NCBI GenBank assembly: GCA_016720905.1
Contig: JADKJT010000002.1
Coordinates: forward strand, 62,001-126,000
From: Gemmatimonadaceae bacterium
Lineage (GTDB): Bacteria; Gemmatimonadota; Gemmatimonadetes; Gemmatimonadales; Gemmatimonadaceae
DNA: 64,000 bases
Direction: 5' to 3'
Part shown: in pieces, positions 9,288 to 18,647 of the stretch
Numbering within the stretch: the stretch's first letter is position 1
Layout: every line of letters starts with the position of its first letter
Position numbers and translations under genes: made by a program
Notes under the pieces: generated by a model
The model's database searches: none
Seen by the model: the letters and a program-made list of their open reading frames with translations, nothing else
What the model was told of the DNA's origin: nothing

Positions 9288-9773
9288 CTACTCCTTCATC
9301 CCACTGTTACGCAGCGGATCGCGCAACAGACTCCCGATCCGCGCCGCCATCGCCTCCATCTGCTCGCGATTGGGCATCTCCGAGCCCGCAAACGGGAGCG
9401 GAATCTCGAAACCGTCGTCCTCGCGGCGTGGGATCAGGTGGATGTGATAGTGCATCACATGCTGGCCGGCATTGGCCCCGGAGCTGACGACGATGTTCAG
9501 GTCGTTCGCATCCGCGGCCGTGAGGATGACCGGTATGAGTTTGGTGGCGACGTCGAACAGGTGGGCGGCGACCCGTCGCGGGATGTCCTGCACCCGCTCG
9601 TAGTGGGCCCTCGGCACAACGAGGACATGGCCGGCGTTGACCGGTTGCACTTCGAGAAACGCAATGGACTGGGCGTCCTCGTAGACCATTGAGACTTCGG
9701 CCGCGCCGCGGATGAGGTCACAGAAGATGCAGTGGCCGCTGGTTTGGTCGGCGGACGAATGAAGTTGGGACAT
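9288..9773 (-). CDS. HIT family nucleotide hydrolase
   Basis: A 161-residue cytosolic protein of the histidine-triad superfamily (Hint/HIT branch), which hydrolyses or transfers nucleoside monophosphates from purine-linked substrates. It has CIFCDLIRG near the N-terminus (a CxxC zinc site typical of this branch), HVLVVPRAHY in the middle, and the histidine triad HVMHYHIHLIPR around residue 115. The ATG at 9773 is supported by the immediate conserved CIFC segment; the open frame continues upstream into non-coding-like sequence. It is divergent from the E1 dehydrogenase gene across 105 bases. Confidence 0.9.
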   Translation of the reverse strand: MSQLHSSADQTSGHCIFCDLIRGAAEVSMVYEDAQSIAFLEVQPVNAGHVLVVPRAHYERVQDIPRRVAAHLFDVATKLIPVILTAADANDLNIVVSSGANAGQHVMHYHIHLIPRREDDGFEIPLPFAGSEMPNREQMEAMAARIGSLLRDPLRNSGMKE

Positions 9774-9878
9774 GGCTCCAAGGTGCGCCCCATCCGGGCA
9801 AGTGGCAAGAACACCCCACGGCCGGTGCCGGCGCGCTATTTTTCCGGCTGGACACTGTTTCCCCGAGATCGACACACG

Positions 9879-12017
9879 ATGGCTACTTCGACCCGCCCGA
9901 CTCGCGCCCCCAAAGGCCAGGCCTCCGATCCCGACAGCGCCCCGCCGCTTTCGCGTGAGCAGCTGCTGCACGCCTACCGCACGATGTATCTGTCGCGGCG
10001 GATCGACGACAAGGAGATCCAGCTCAAGCGCCAGAACAAGATCTTCTTCCAGATCTCAGGCGCCGGACATGAGGCGATTCTGACGGCGGCCGGCATGGTC
10101 CTGCGGCCGAGCCACGACTGGTTCTACTGCTACTATCGCGATCGCGCCCTCATGCTGATGCTGGGGATGACGGCGAACGAGATGCTGTACAGCGCGGTCG
10201 GTGCGGCCATCGACCCCAACTCGGGCGGACGGCAAATGCCCAGCCATTGGGGACACAAGGCGCTGAACGTGGCGACGGCCTCATCGCCGACGGGGACGCA
10301 GTTCCTGCAGGCCGTGGGCGCCGCTGAGGGCATCGTGCGCGCCAGGATCCTCGGCATCACCGAGGGGTTTGCCGACGACGAGGTGGTGCTCGTCACCACC
10401 GGCGACGGCACGACCAGCGAAGGCGAATTCTGGGAATCGCTCAATTCAGCCTGCAACCTCAAGCTGCCCATTGTCTATCTCGTCGAAGACAACGGGTATG
10501 CGATTTCCGTTCCGGTTGAAGTGAACACGGCGGGCGGTTCGATCTCCAAGCTTGTCGCATCATTCCCTGGACTGTACATCGAAGAGGTGGACGGGTGCGA
10601 TCTGCACGCATCACTGGCCACGATGCAGCGCGCCGTCACTTATGCACGCGAACGCAAGGGGCCGGCGCTCGTCCACGCCAAGGTCATTCGTCCGTATTCG
10701 CATTCGCTCTCGGACGACGAAGTCTTCTATCGTCCGCAGGCGGAGCGCGATGCCGACGCGGCCCGCGATCCGTTGACGACGTTTCCCACGTGGCTGGTGG
10801 GTGAGGGCCTGGCGACCGACGCCGAGTTGGAGGCACTGCGCACAGAAGTCGATGCGGCCCTGCTGGCCGCGACCGACGATGCGCTGTCGCAGCCACAGCC
10901 TGACCCCAGCACCGTACTGTTCGGCGTGTATTCACCGGATGTCGACCCGACGTCCGAACAGTTCGACACCGAAGACGACCCGCAATTCGTCGGCGAACCC
11001 ACCACGATGGTGGATCTGGTCAACGCCTGTCTGCGCGATGAGATGACGCGCGATGACCGCATTCTGGTGTTCGGCGAAGACGTGGCGGACGTGTCGCGCG
11101 ACGAGCATCTGGGCAAGGTGAAGGGCAAGGGTGGGGTGTTCAAGGCCACTCATGGCCTGCAATCCAGGTTTGGCAGCACACGCGTGTACAACTCGCCGCT
11201 GGCCGAAGCGAACATCATCGGGCGCGCCATCGGTCTCGCCCACCGTGGGTTCCGACCGGTGGTCGAAATCCAGTTCTTCGATTACATCTGGCCGGCGTAC
11301 ATGCAGATCCGCGACGAGTTGGCCACGATGCGGTGGCGCTCGCACAACGCGTTCAACGCGCCGGTGGTCATTCGCACGACGTATGGCGGCTACATCCGTG
11401 GCGGCCCGTATCACTCACAGACCGGGGCCTCGTTGTTCACGCACTGCCCGGGCCTCCGCGTGGTGTGCCCCAGCAACGCGCTCGACGCCAACGGCCTGCT
11501 GCGCACCGCCATCCGTTGCGACGATCCGGTGATATTCCTCGAGCACAAGCACCTGTATCGGCAGACGTACAACAAGGCGCGGTATCCGGGCCAGAACTTC
11601 ATGATTCCGTTCGGCAAGGCCCGCACCGTGCGTGAGGGTACGGACCTGACCGTCGTGACCTATGGCGCGACGGTGCAGCGTGCGCTGGTGGCGGCCAATC
11701 AGATTGCCGAGGAAGGCGGGCCAAACGTCGAGGTGATTGACTTGCGCACGCTCTCGCCGTGGGATCAGGAGGCGGTGTACGCGAGTGTCAAGAAGACCGG
11801 ACGCGTGATCGTGGCCTATGAGGACAGCCTGTCGTGGGGCTACGGAGCGGAGATTGCCGCGCGCATCGCCGATGACTGCTTTGCGTGGCTGGACGCGCCG
11901 GTCAAGCGCGTGGCCAGCGCCGATGTGTTTGTCGGGTACGCGCCGCAGTTGGAAGATGCGACATTGCCGCAGGTGGAGACGTTCCGGACGGCGTACGTGG
12001 AGTTGGCGAAGTACTAA
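9879..12017 (+). CDS. Fused alpha/beta 2-oxoacid (branched-chain type) dehydrogenase E1
   Basis: Thiamine diphosphate-dependent decarboxylase of the 2-oxoacid dehydrogenase complexes. One chain of 712 residues carries both E1 halves. The alpha half has the ThDP motif beginning GDGTTSEGEFW and ending DNG, and FYCYYRDRALML. The beta half starts near residue 375 (MVDLVNACLRDEM, FGEDVADVS) and continues through the pyrimidine-binding and C-terminal transketolase domains. The order matches fused branched-chain (2-oxoisovalerate) E1 enzymes; pyruvate as substrate cannot be excluded. No E2 or E3 gene is adjacent. The ATG at 9879 is the first plausible start. The gene ends inside a 7-bp tandem repeat that supplies its last Lys, Tyr and stop codons. 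Confidence 0.9.
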   Translation: MATSTRPTRAPKGQASDPDSAPPLSREQLLHAYRTMYLSRRIDDKEIQLKRQNKIFFQISGAGHEAILTAAGMVLRPSHDWFYCYYRDRALMLMLGMTANEMLYSAVGAAIDPNSGGRQMPSHWGHKALNVATASSPTGTQFLQAVGAAEGIVRARILGITEGFADDEVVLVTTGDGTTSEGEFWESLNSACNLKLPIVYLVEDNGYAISVPVEVNTAGGSISKLVASFPGLYIEEVDGCDLHASLATMQRAVTYARERKGPALVHAKVIRPYSHSLSDDEVFYRPQAERDADAARDPLTTFPTWLVGEGLATDAELEALRTEVDAALLAATDDALSQPQPDPSTVLFGVYSPDVDPTSEQFDTEDDPQFVGEPTTMVDLVNACLRDEMTRDDRILVFGEDVADVSRDEHLGKVKGKGGVFKATHGLQSRFGSTRVYNSPLAEANIIGRAIGLAHRGFRPVVEIQFFDYIWPAYMQIRDELATMRWRSHNAFNAPVVIRTTYGGYIRGGPYHSQTGASLFTHCPGLRVVCPSNALDANGLLRTAIRCDDPVIFLEHKHLYRQTYNKARYPGQNFMIPFGKARTVREGTDLTVVTYGATVQRALVAANQIAEEGGPNVEVIDLRTLSPWDQEAVYASVKKTGRVIVAYEDSLSWGYGAEIAARIADDCFAWLDAPVKRVASADVFVGYAPQLEDATLPQVETFRTAYVELAKY

Positions 12018-12106
12018 GTACTAAGTACTAAGTACCAAGTACCAAGTACCAAGTACCAAGTACCAAGTACTAAGTACTGGGTACTAAGTACTCAGTACCA
12101 AGTACT
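12009..12106 (+). repeat. Tandem 7-bp repeat, 14 copies of AAGTACT/AAGTACC
   Basis: Fourteen consecutive heptamers from 12009 to 12106, all of the form NNGTACY (mostly AAGTACT or AAGTACC, with one GGGTACT and one CAGTACC). Each AGTACT is a palindrome. The array begins within the last two sense codons of the E1 gene and fills the gap before the next gene. A shorter, related array lies at 43539. Confidence 0.95.
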
Positions 12107-12128
12107 GCGTTCCTGGAGTCCTCGTGTG

Positions 12129-14573
12129 ATGGTGAGTGGCAACGGCTGGAAGCGCGGGGCGATGGTGGGAGTGCTGGTTGCGCTGTTGCCGCGCGCGGCG
12201 CAGGGGCAAGTCGTGCGGGGAACCGTGGTGGACGCGACGGCGCGCGTCGTGTCCGGCGCCGTGGTGGCGCTCGTCGATTCTACGCAGACCGTGGTCGCGC
12301 GGGCGCTCACCGATGATCGCGGCGAGTATCGCGTGGTGGCCCCGCGTGCGGGCAGCTATAGGTTGCGCACGCTGCGCATCGGCTTCCAGCCCACCGTGTC
12401 GTCGACGCTGGTTCTGCGCGAGGGTACAGTCTCGGTCGAACGGCTGGTGCTGGAAGGCGTACGCGTCACGCTGGACGCGGTACGCATTGTCTCCCAGAGC
12501 GCCTGCGGCCGTCAGGCGTCTACTGACGCCGATGCGACCTTTGCGGCGTGGGATCAGGCGATGACCTCCATCGCGGCCACGAACCTCACGTCGGCGGCGC
12601 GCGGACTCACCGCCACGGTCATGCAGATTGACCGCACGCTGGAGCCTGACGGCCGAAAGATCCGCGCGCAGTCGGCCACCGTGCGCACGGACTTTGTCAC
12701 GCAACCATGGAAGTCGCTGCCCGCCGATACGCTGCGTCGTCGTGGCTACATGACCACCGATGCCGACGACTGGACGACGTATAGCGCACCAGGACTCGAT
12801 GTGCTGGTGTCGCCGCACTTCCTGGAAGACCATTGCCTGCGATTGGTGAAGGCCCGGGACTCGACGGAAATCGGCGTCGCCTTTGAGCCCACGCCCGAGC
12901 GATTCCGTCGCTCTGAAATTCGCGGCACCTTGTGGCTGGATCGTACCAGCGCCGATTTGCGCCGGTTGGATTTCACGTTTACCACGCTGCCCGGCGCACT
13001 CAAGGATTTTCCGGCGGGCGGCGCGATGGCGTTTGAACGATTGACCACCGGCGCGATCGTGATCTCGTCGTGGGAGATCCGTATGCCGCGCCTGGTCAAG
13101 GAGTCTCCCCGTTCGGTCAAGGTGCGCGTCGCCGACATTGGCGCGACCGGCGGCCAACTGGTGGTACTGCGCCGCAACGCGGACACTTTGTTCCGGCGCG
13201 CCACGCTGTCCGTGAGTGGCGTGGTGCTGGACTCCACGTCGGGCAATCCGCAGGCGCGCGCCTCGGTGGCGTTGGTTGGCACCGCCACGCAGGCGCTCAC
13301 GGACGCGGCCGGCCGTTTCGTACTGAACGATGTGCTGCCCGGTGAATATGCCCTGGCGGTGCGCACCCCCTCGTTGGACTCCATTCGCGCGTCCAGCCAG
13401 TCCACCATCCTGGTCGCAGAGGGGATGACCGCCGTGCGCCTCAAGGTGCCGACGGCCACGCAGTTGGCCGCGTCGTTGTGTGGCACCACACTCTCCGGGG
13501 CAGCCGGGCGTGGGAAAGGCGCGGTGCTGGGCACGCTGCGCGACGCCGGCGATACCACCATGCTGGGCGGCATACGGGTCGTGGCCGACTGGACTGAGAT
13601 CGATACCCGCGGCGGTGCGTTGCAGCGTCAGGCGAAGCGAATGGAAACGCAGTCCGATGGATCGGGTGCGTTTCGGATATGCGGTGTGCCCACCGAGACG
13701 GTGCTGACGGTGCGCGCCATGCCGGCCCGCGGGCGGTCGCAGACTGTGACCGTGCGACTCACACCTGATGAACGCTTCGCCTCGACGTCGTTGCCGGTCG
13801 ATCGCGGTCGCCCAGCGGTGGCCACCTTCTCCGGCGTCGTGGTCGCCGACTCATCGCAGCGCCCACTGGCGGATGCGGAGGTGTCCATTCCGGCGCTGTC
13901 GCTGTCGACGCGCAGCAACGCCCGCGGTGAATTCCGCCTGAATGACGTGCCGGCGGGCACGCACGAGATTTTCGCTCGCCGCGTGGGATATGGGGCGATG
14001 ACGGCTCAGGTCACCTTTGCGGCGAACGATGAGGAAGAGCGGCGCCTCGTCCTTCGACCACTCACCGTGCTCGATTCCGTTGAGGTGCTGGCCACGCGAG
14101 CCGATCGCGCCCTCCTCGAGTTCGAAGAAAACCGAAAACTCGGTCTCGGGCACTTCATCACGCGCGAAGAACTGGACAAGCACCGGAATCAAAAGATGGG
14201 GGATCTGCTGTCGATGGTGCCCGGCACCGGCGTCGCGCGTGGACGCACCAGTGGCGCCTGGATTCTGTCCAAACGATTTGTCGTCCCGCTGAGCGCGGCC
14301 TCTGGCCAGGGCTCCGGCTCGATTTATTCGCCCGACGCGACGGAACGGATGCTCGGCATCGTGGCCGGCTGCTACGCGCAAGTCTGGTTGGACAATCGGC
14401 TGATGAATGCGGGACAACCCACCGAACCGTTCGACGTCAACAGCATCGCCCCCGACCAGATCGAGGGCGTCGAATGGTACGCGGGCGCGGCGCAAACACC
14501 GTCGCGGTATTCGAAACTGGGCTCCAACTGCGGTGTGTTGGTCATTCACCGTCGACGCTTCGATCCACGCTGA
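12129..14573 (+). CDS. Carboxypeptidase-regulatory-like/TonB-plug protein without a barrel
   Basis: An exported 814-residue protein with a signal peptide (hydrophobic run ending AAQGQ at about residue 28). It contains three carboxypeptidase-regulatory-like beta-sandwich repeats, at about residues 30-115 (VVRGTVVDATARVVSGA), 360-445 (SGVVLDSTSGNPQARA) and 575-655 (FSGVVVADSSQRPLADAEV). A TonB plug-like C-terminus follows (ITREELDKHRNQKMGDLLSMVPG to GVEWYAGAAQTPSRY). There is no outer-membrane beta-barrel, so it is not a complete TonB receptor. A role in surface binding or signalling is a guess. ATG at 12129; a GTG lies one codon upstream. It converges with the CapD-like gene. Confidence 0.75.
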   Translation: MVSGNGWKRGAMVGVLVALLPRAAQGQVVRGTVVDATARVVSGAVVALVDSTQTVVARALTDDRGEYRVVAPRAGSYRLRTLRIGFQPTVSSTLVLREGTVSVERLVLEGVRVTLDAVRIVSQSACGRQASTDADATFAAWDQAMTSIAATNLTSAARGLTATVMQIDRTLEPDGRKIRAQSATVRTDFVTQPWKSLPADTLRRRGYMTTDADDWTTYSAPGLDVLVSPHFLEDHCLRLVKARDSTEIGVAFEPTPERFRRSEIRGTLWLDRTSADLRRLDFTFTTLPGALKDFPAGGAMAFERLTTGAIVISSWEIRMPRLVKESPRSVKVRVADIGATGGQLVVLRRNADTLFRRATLSVSGVVLDSTSGNPQARASVALVGTATQALTDAAGRFVLNDVLPGEYALAVRTPSLDSIRASSQSTILVAEGMTAVRLKVPTATQLAASLCGTTLSGAAGRGKGAVLGTLRDAGDTTMLGGIRVVADWTEIDTRGGALQRQAKRMETQSDGSGAFRICGVPTETVLTVRAMPARGRSQTVTVRLTPDERFASTSLPVDRGRPAVATFSGVVVADSSQRPLADAEVSIPALSLSTRSNARGEFRLNDVPAGTHEIFARRVGYGAMTAQVTFAANDEEERRLVLRPLTVLDSVEVLATRADRALLEFEENRKLGLGHFITREELDKHRNQKMGDLLSMVPGTGVARGRTSGAWILSKRFVVPLSAASGQGSGSIYSPDATERMLGIVAGCYAQVWLDNRLMNAGQPTEPFDVNSIAPDQIEGVEWYAGAAQTPSRYSKLGSNCGVLVIHRRRFDPR

Positions 14574-14581
14574 ACGGACCC

Positions 14582-14602
14582 GCTCACGCCACCAGCGTGA
14601 GC
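14582..14602. terminator. Convergent hairpin spanning a stop codon
   Basis: A perfect 8-bp stem, GCTCACGC (14582-14589) and GCGTGAGC (14595-14602), with a 5-base loop lies between the convergent plug-domain and CapD-like genes and includes the TGA of the latter. No T-run follows, so it may act as a 3' stabiliser or weak bidirectional terminator. Confidence 0.42.
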
Positions 14603-16530
14603 TCCCGCTTCACCACGTGTGTGGTCCCCAGGGCCACATACTCCGGCACCAACTCGGCAATGCGTCGCCGCAACTGCTCGTCCGACTCGCGCTTCTGCGC
14701 GGCCGAGACCAACGCATCGACGCCGTGCAGCAGCCCCGCGCCAGGCGTGCCCAACAGGGCGCACAGCACTTTCTCGTGCGCGGTCGGCTTCATGTGCTCG
14801 TCGTCCAGGGCAAGCTCCTCAAACAACTTCTCACCCGGGCGAATGCCCGAGAACTTGATCTCGATGTCGGTGCCCAGTCGCAACCCTGACAGGCGAATGA
14901 GATCGCTGGCCAGGTCCACGATCTTCACCGGTTCACCCATCTCCAGCACCAGCACTTCGCCGCCGTTCCCCAGCACGGCCGCCTGCAACACCAGTTGCAC
15001 CGCCTCGGGGATCGTCATGAAGTATCGCGTCATCTCCGGATGCGTGATCATCACGGGACCGCCGGCGCGAATCTGGCGCAGGAACATCGGCACGACGCTT
15101 CCGCGGCTCCCCAGCACATTGCCGAACCGCACGCACACGTAGTTGCGCCCCGCACTCTGCGCCGTGCGCTGCACAATGAGTTCGGCGATACGCTTGGTGG
15201 CCCCCATGATGCTGGTCGGGTTCACCGCCTTGTCACTGGAGATCAGCACAAAGTGTGGCACGCCGTGACGCGCTGCCGCTTCGACCATGACCCGTGTGCC
15301 CTTCACGTTGTTGGTGATGGCCTCCACGAGATTCTCCTCCATCAACGGCACGTGCTTGTGTGCGGCCGCGTGGAACACCACGTGCGGGGTGAAGCGGGCC
15401 ATCACGCTGTCGATGCGGGCGTCATCGCGCACGTCGGCAATCACCGTGGCCAACGGCACGCCCGGGAAATGCGTGGCCAGCTCGTGGTGAATCTCGTAGA
15501 TGGAATTCTCGCCGTGACCCACGAGGACCAATCGCGCCGGCGCCTGTCGCGCAATCTGCCGACACAGTTCGCCGCCAATGGACCCTCCCGCACCGGTGAT
15601 GAGCACCGTCTGTCCTTCGGTGATGCGACGAACGGCCTGCAGGTCGGTCTGCACCGGAGCGCGTCGCAGCAAGTCCTGAATCTCGACTGGCCTCAGCTGA
15701 TTCACGCCGACCCGACCGGAGAGCACTTCGGCGAGTCCCGGCATCGTTCGCGCTTCCGCGCCCGCATCCGTGCAGACGCGCACAATCTCACGCACCATCG
15801 GGCCTGTGGCATCCTCGATCGCGAGAATCACGTGGCGCACATCATCGCGCTGGAGCCGCTCGGCGAGGGTTGACAGGGGACCGAACACCGGGAGCCCCGC
15901 CACGCGGTGGTCACGCAAGGCCGGCGCGTCATCCAGAAAGCCAATGGGCTGAAATCCCAGGTGCGGCTGTTCGATCATCTCGCGGGCGGTCGATCGTCCG
16001 GCATTCCCGGCGCCAAGGATCAGTACGCGCTTCCCCTGCGTACGCGGCCTGGTGCGTGCCGAATGCCAGCGCACAAGGCGTGCGCACACGCGCGGCAACG
16101 CGAGGACCGCCATGCTCCACATCGTCTGCGACGAAATCACGGATAGCGGGAGCCGCGAGTGCGCCAGTCCGGTGAGCGGGAGCAGGAACACCCCCACCGC
16201 CACGTTCGCAGCCGCGGCCACGAAGAGCGTAACCAGCAGGGCTTCGAGTTCCTCGACCGACGCGGTGGCCCATACGCGGCGGTACAGGCCGAACGCCGCA
16301 CTCACACCCAGCCAGAGCGCGATGGACACCAACGCGTGGTTCGTGGCCGCCTCACGCCACGTGGTGAGCCAGCTCAGTCCTTCAAAGCGCAACGTCCACG
16401 CCAGTCCCCAAGCAAAGAGGAGCAGCGTGGCATCGAGAATGACGAGCTGCCGATTCGTCAACCAGTCATGGCGACGGACGACTGCGGAACTCTCAGGGGT
16501 CAACATTTGACTGGTCTGCAAATACGACAT
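14584..16530 (-). CDS. FlaA1/CapD-like nucleoside-diphosphate-sugar dehydratase
   Basis: Membrane-bound NDP-sugar 4,6-dehydratase/epimerase of the CapD/WbpM type, acting in capsule, O-antigen or exopolysaccharide sugar synthesis. It has 648 residues. Four hydrophobic segments lie in the first 150 residues (LVILDATLLLFAWGLAW onward). Next comes a CoA-binding-like Rossmann domain (VLILGAGNAGRS at about 155), then the SDR catalytic domain with GAGGSIGGELC (about 305), HAAAHKHVPLME and SSDKAVNPTS-MGATKR, where the usual catalytic Tyr is replaced by Met, as in WbpM-type enzymes. The ATG at 16530 (MSYLQTSQM) was chosen; MLTPES at 16506 is an alternative. It follows the SLBB export gene on the same strand by about 125 bases, so both likely serve one surface polysaccharide. 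Confidence 0.9.
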   Translation of the reverse strand: MSYLQTSQMLTPESSAVVRRHDWLTNRQLVILDATLLLFAWGLAWTLRFEGLSWLTTWREAATNHALVSIALWLGVSAAFGLYRRVWATASVEELEALLVTLFVAAAANVAVGVFLLPLTGLAHSRLPLSVISSQTMWSMAVLALPRVCARLVRWHSARTRPRTQGKRVLILGAGNAGRSTAREMIEQPHLGFQPIGFLDDAPALRDHRVAGLPVFGPLSTLAERLQRDDVRHVILAIEDATGPMVREIVRVCTDAGAEARTMPGLAEVLSGRVGVNQLRPVEIQDLLRRAPVQTDLQAVRRITEGQTVLITGAGGSIGGELCRQIARQAPARLVLVGHGENSIYEIHHELATHFPGVPLATVIADVRDDARIDSVMARFTPHVVFHAAAHKHVPLMEENLVEAITNNVKGTRVMVEAAARHGVPHFVLISSDKAVNPTSIMGATKRIAELIVQRTAQSAGRNYVCVRFGNVLGSRGSVVPMFLRQIRAGGPVMITHPEMTRYFMTIPEAVQLVLQAAVLGNGGEVLVLEMGEPVKIVDLASDLIRLSGLRLGTDIEIKFSGIRPGEKLFEELALDDEHMKPTAHEKVLCALLGTPGAGLLHGVDALVSAAQKRESDEQLRRRIAELVPEYVALGTTHVVKRELTLVA

Positions 16531-16655
16531 TGGACCAGCACGCGTCGTCGCGTCTGCGTCCCGGTTCTCAGTATCGGCTCGGCCACCACTCGGCTTGACG
16601 ACCCGACACAATGTCTCCCGCCATGCGTGACGCTCGCGCCCGGCAGGAGACGCCG

Positions 16656-18644
16656 TCAGTTCGTTCGGCTCAACACCACGGCAATCGTGACAATACTGCC
16701 CAGCACCTGCGCAGTCGTTCCCAGCAGCTGCGCCCAGTCCTTTTTGGCGTTGGGATCCTTGGCCGGCACGAAGACCTTGCTGCCGGGCCGGGGTTCCGGC
16801 GAGCTTGTGAAGAACCAGAACGATGAATGGCGACTCTCCACCTTGCCGTTGGCCTGCTGCACCCACACGCGATCAACGTCTCCATCGGACGCCGCACCGC
16901 CGGCCGCGCGGATGTAGTGACCAAGTGACTTCCCCGGCTCATACGGCACGGCCAGCGGCGAATTCACGGATCCGGCGATCGTCACCAGGGCATTGAACCG
17001 CGGCACGTGGATGGAATCACCGGCCAGCAGCAACAGATTGTCGCGGTCCTTCGGATTTTTCAGGACACTCGGCAGGTCGATACCGACGCGACCCAGTCCC
17101 CCGTCGGTGCGCGCGAAAGAAATACCACCGGAGTACGCCGATGTGGTCAGTCCGCCGGCGCGGGCGATCACATCCGCCAATCGTTCGGTTTTCGAACGCA
17201 ACGAATACACTCCGGGGTAGTGCACCTCACCGGTCAATACCACGGTTTGCTGTAACTGCCAGTCGGGTTGTCGGAACACCAGCACGTTATCGTAGGGCTG
17301 CAGCACCACTTCGGTGGCATTCGCGGACATCGACGTGCCGTTCACCAGAAATGAGGAGTCCAGCGGCGCGCGGAATGTGGTGGCGATGACGCCTTCCTCA
17401 CGGGTATCTGGCAACCGCGCGATTTCGACGTCGCGCAGTGCGGCGCTGGGATGCAGTCCACCCGCCTGCAACACCAGGTCGCGCAGGGTCATCCCCTCAT
17501 GGAACGCGTACTGCCCCGCCCGCACCACGGCGCCACTGACTGCCACGTACCGTGGCGCGCGAAACTCGGTGAGGGAGTAGACCGTCACCTCATCGTCTTC
17601 GCGCAGGACCAGCGGATCGAGCGTGGCCCCGGAGAGATCACGCAACGTGGCCCGCACCTGCTCACGGGTGGAATCGGATCGCAACCGCGACACGATCACC
17701 CGACCCAGATAGGTATCGGGCTTGAGTCCACCCGCGCGCGTCAGCGCGTCGGTCAGCGTTTCGTTCACCGTGATCCCCTGGGTGCCCGGCTGCCATACGT
17801 TTCCCTTGACCGTGATGCGACGGCGCACGCGAGTGGCCACGCGCGGCACGTCCACGACGTCGCCACTCTCCAGACGCACGGCGCTCAGGGTGCGCGCGTC
17901 ACTTTTGTCGGGGACGGCAACGTCGAGGACGATGCGATCGCTGCCTTCCGCGGTTCGCTGCGCCGGCGGCACAATGCGCTCGATGCGGACGTTGCGGCGG
18001 GATGCGTCGTCGGTGAAACCGCCGGCAGAGGTGACCAGATCGTCCAGCGTCTCGCCCGCGCGCAATTCGTACGTGGCCGGCCGCAGGACGCCGCCGTGAA
18101 TCCGCACGCGCGCGCCGTGCGGCGGCACGAACAGCACGTCGCCGTTCTCCAGTCGCACATCACCCGACGCATCGCCGCGAATGAGGTAGTTGTAGATGTC
18201 GAACTTCTGTGCCGGCGCGCCGCGCCGACGGATTTCAATGGTGCGCAAGGACCCGCGATCGGTGGGTCCGCCGGCCGAGTACAGCGCCGTCAGGGCCGTC
18301 CCCGCGCTGGAAATGCGGTAGCTGCCGGGTTGTGTCACATCACCGACCACAAACACCTGATTGGATCGCAGGCGCGCGACGCTCAACGAGAAGCGAGTCG
18401 TGATCCCGATTCCCGAGTATACGCGGCCCAGCCGTTTGCGGAGGACACTCTCCAGTTCACCAAGCGTCAACGACGACACCGGGATCTGCCCCACCACGGG
18501 CACGACGACAAAGCCCTCGCGCGTCACGTCGAGGGTGTAGGCTTCCTCGACATCGCCGGTCAGGATCAGCACCAGTTGATCCCCCGGGCCCAACCGATAC
18601 GAGGCATCAACCGGCCCGCCGGCATTGGCGTCAAACAACGTCAT
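16656..18644 (-). CDS. SLBB-domain polysaccharide export protein, main body (after in-frame amber codon)
   Basis: Wza-like outer-membrane/periplasmic export protein for surface polysaccharide. These 662 codons start at the polysaccharide-export domain (YRLGPGDQLVLILTGDVE) and carry about six SLBB repeats beginning near residues 98, 180, 277, 367, 468 and 554. Each has the form VxGxVxxPG. A short hydrophobic tail (VLGSIVTIAVVLS) ends the protein. There is no signal peptide in this part: it lies in the preceding open frame, which reads in the same phase and is separated only by TAG plus one codon. The ATG at 18644 has no ribosome-binding site. The segment therefore most likely belongs to one gene, 16656-19166, interrupted by a nonsense codon. 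Confidence 0.85.
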   Translation of the reverse strand: MTLFDANAGGPVDASYRLGPGDQLVLILTGDVEEAYTLDVTREGFVVVPVVGQIPVSSLTLGELESVLRKRLGRVYSGIGITTRFSLSVARLRSNQVFVVGDVTQPGSYRISSAGTALTALYSAGGPTDRGSLRTIEIRRRGAPAQKFDIYNYLIRGDASGDVRLENGDVLFVPPHGARVRIHGGVLRPATYELRAGETLDDLVTSAGGFTDDASRRNVRIERIVPPAQRTAEGSDRIVLDVAVPDKSDARTLSAVRLESGDVVDVPRVATRVRRRITVKGNVWQPGTQGITVNETLTDALTRAGGLKPDTYLGRVIVSRLRSDSTREQVRATLRDLSGATLDPLVLREDDEVTVYSLTEFRAPRYVAVSGAVVRAGQYAFHEGMTLRDLVLQAGGLHPSAALRDVEIARLPDTREEGVIATTFRAPLDSSFLVNGTSMSANATEVVLQPYDNVLVFRQPDWQLQQTVVLTGEVHYPGVYSLRSKTERLADVIARAGGLTTSAYSGGISFARTDGGLGRVGIDLPSVLKNPKDRDNLLLLAGDSIHVPRFNALVTIAGSVNSPLAVPYEPGKSLGHYIRAAGGAASDGDVDRVWVQQANGKVESRHSSFWFFTSSPEPRPGSKVFVPAKDPNAKKDWAQLLGTTAQVLGSIVTIAVVLSRTN

Positions 18645-18647
18645 AAA

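Noticed and set aside
12009..12106. CRISPR array
   Set aside because: Units are 7 bp with no spacers and no cas genes; simple tandem repeat.
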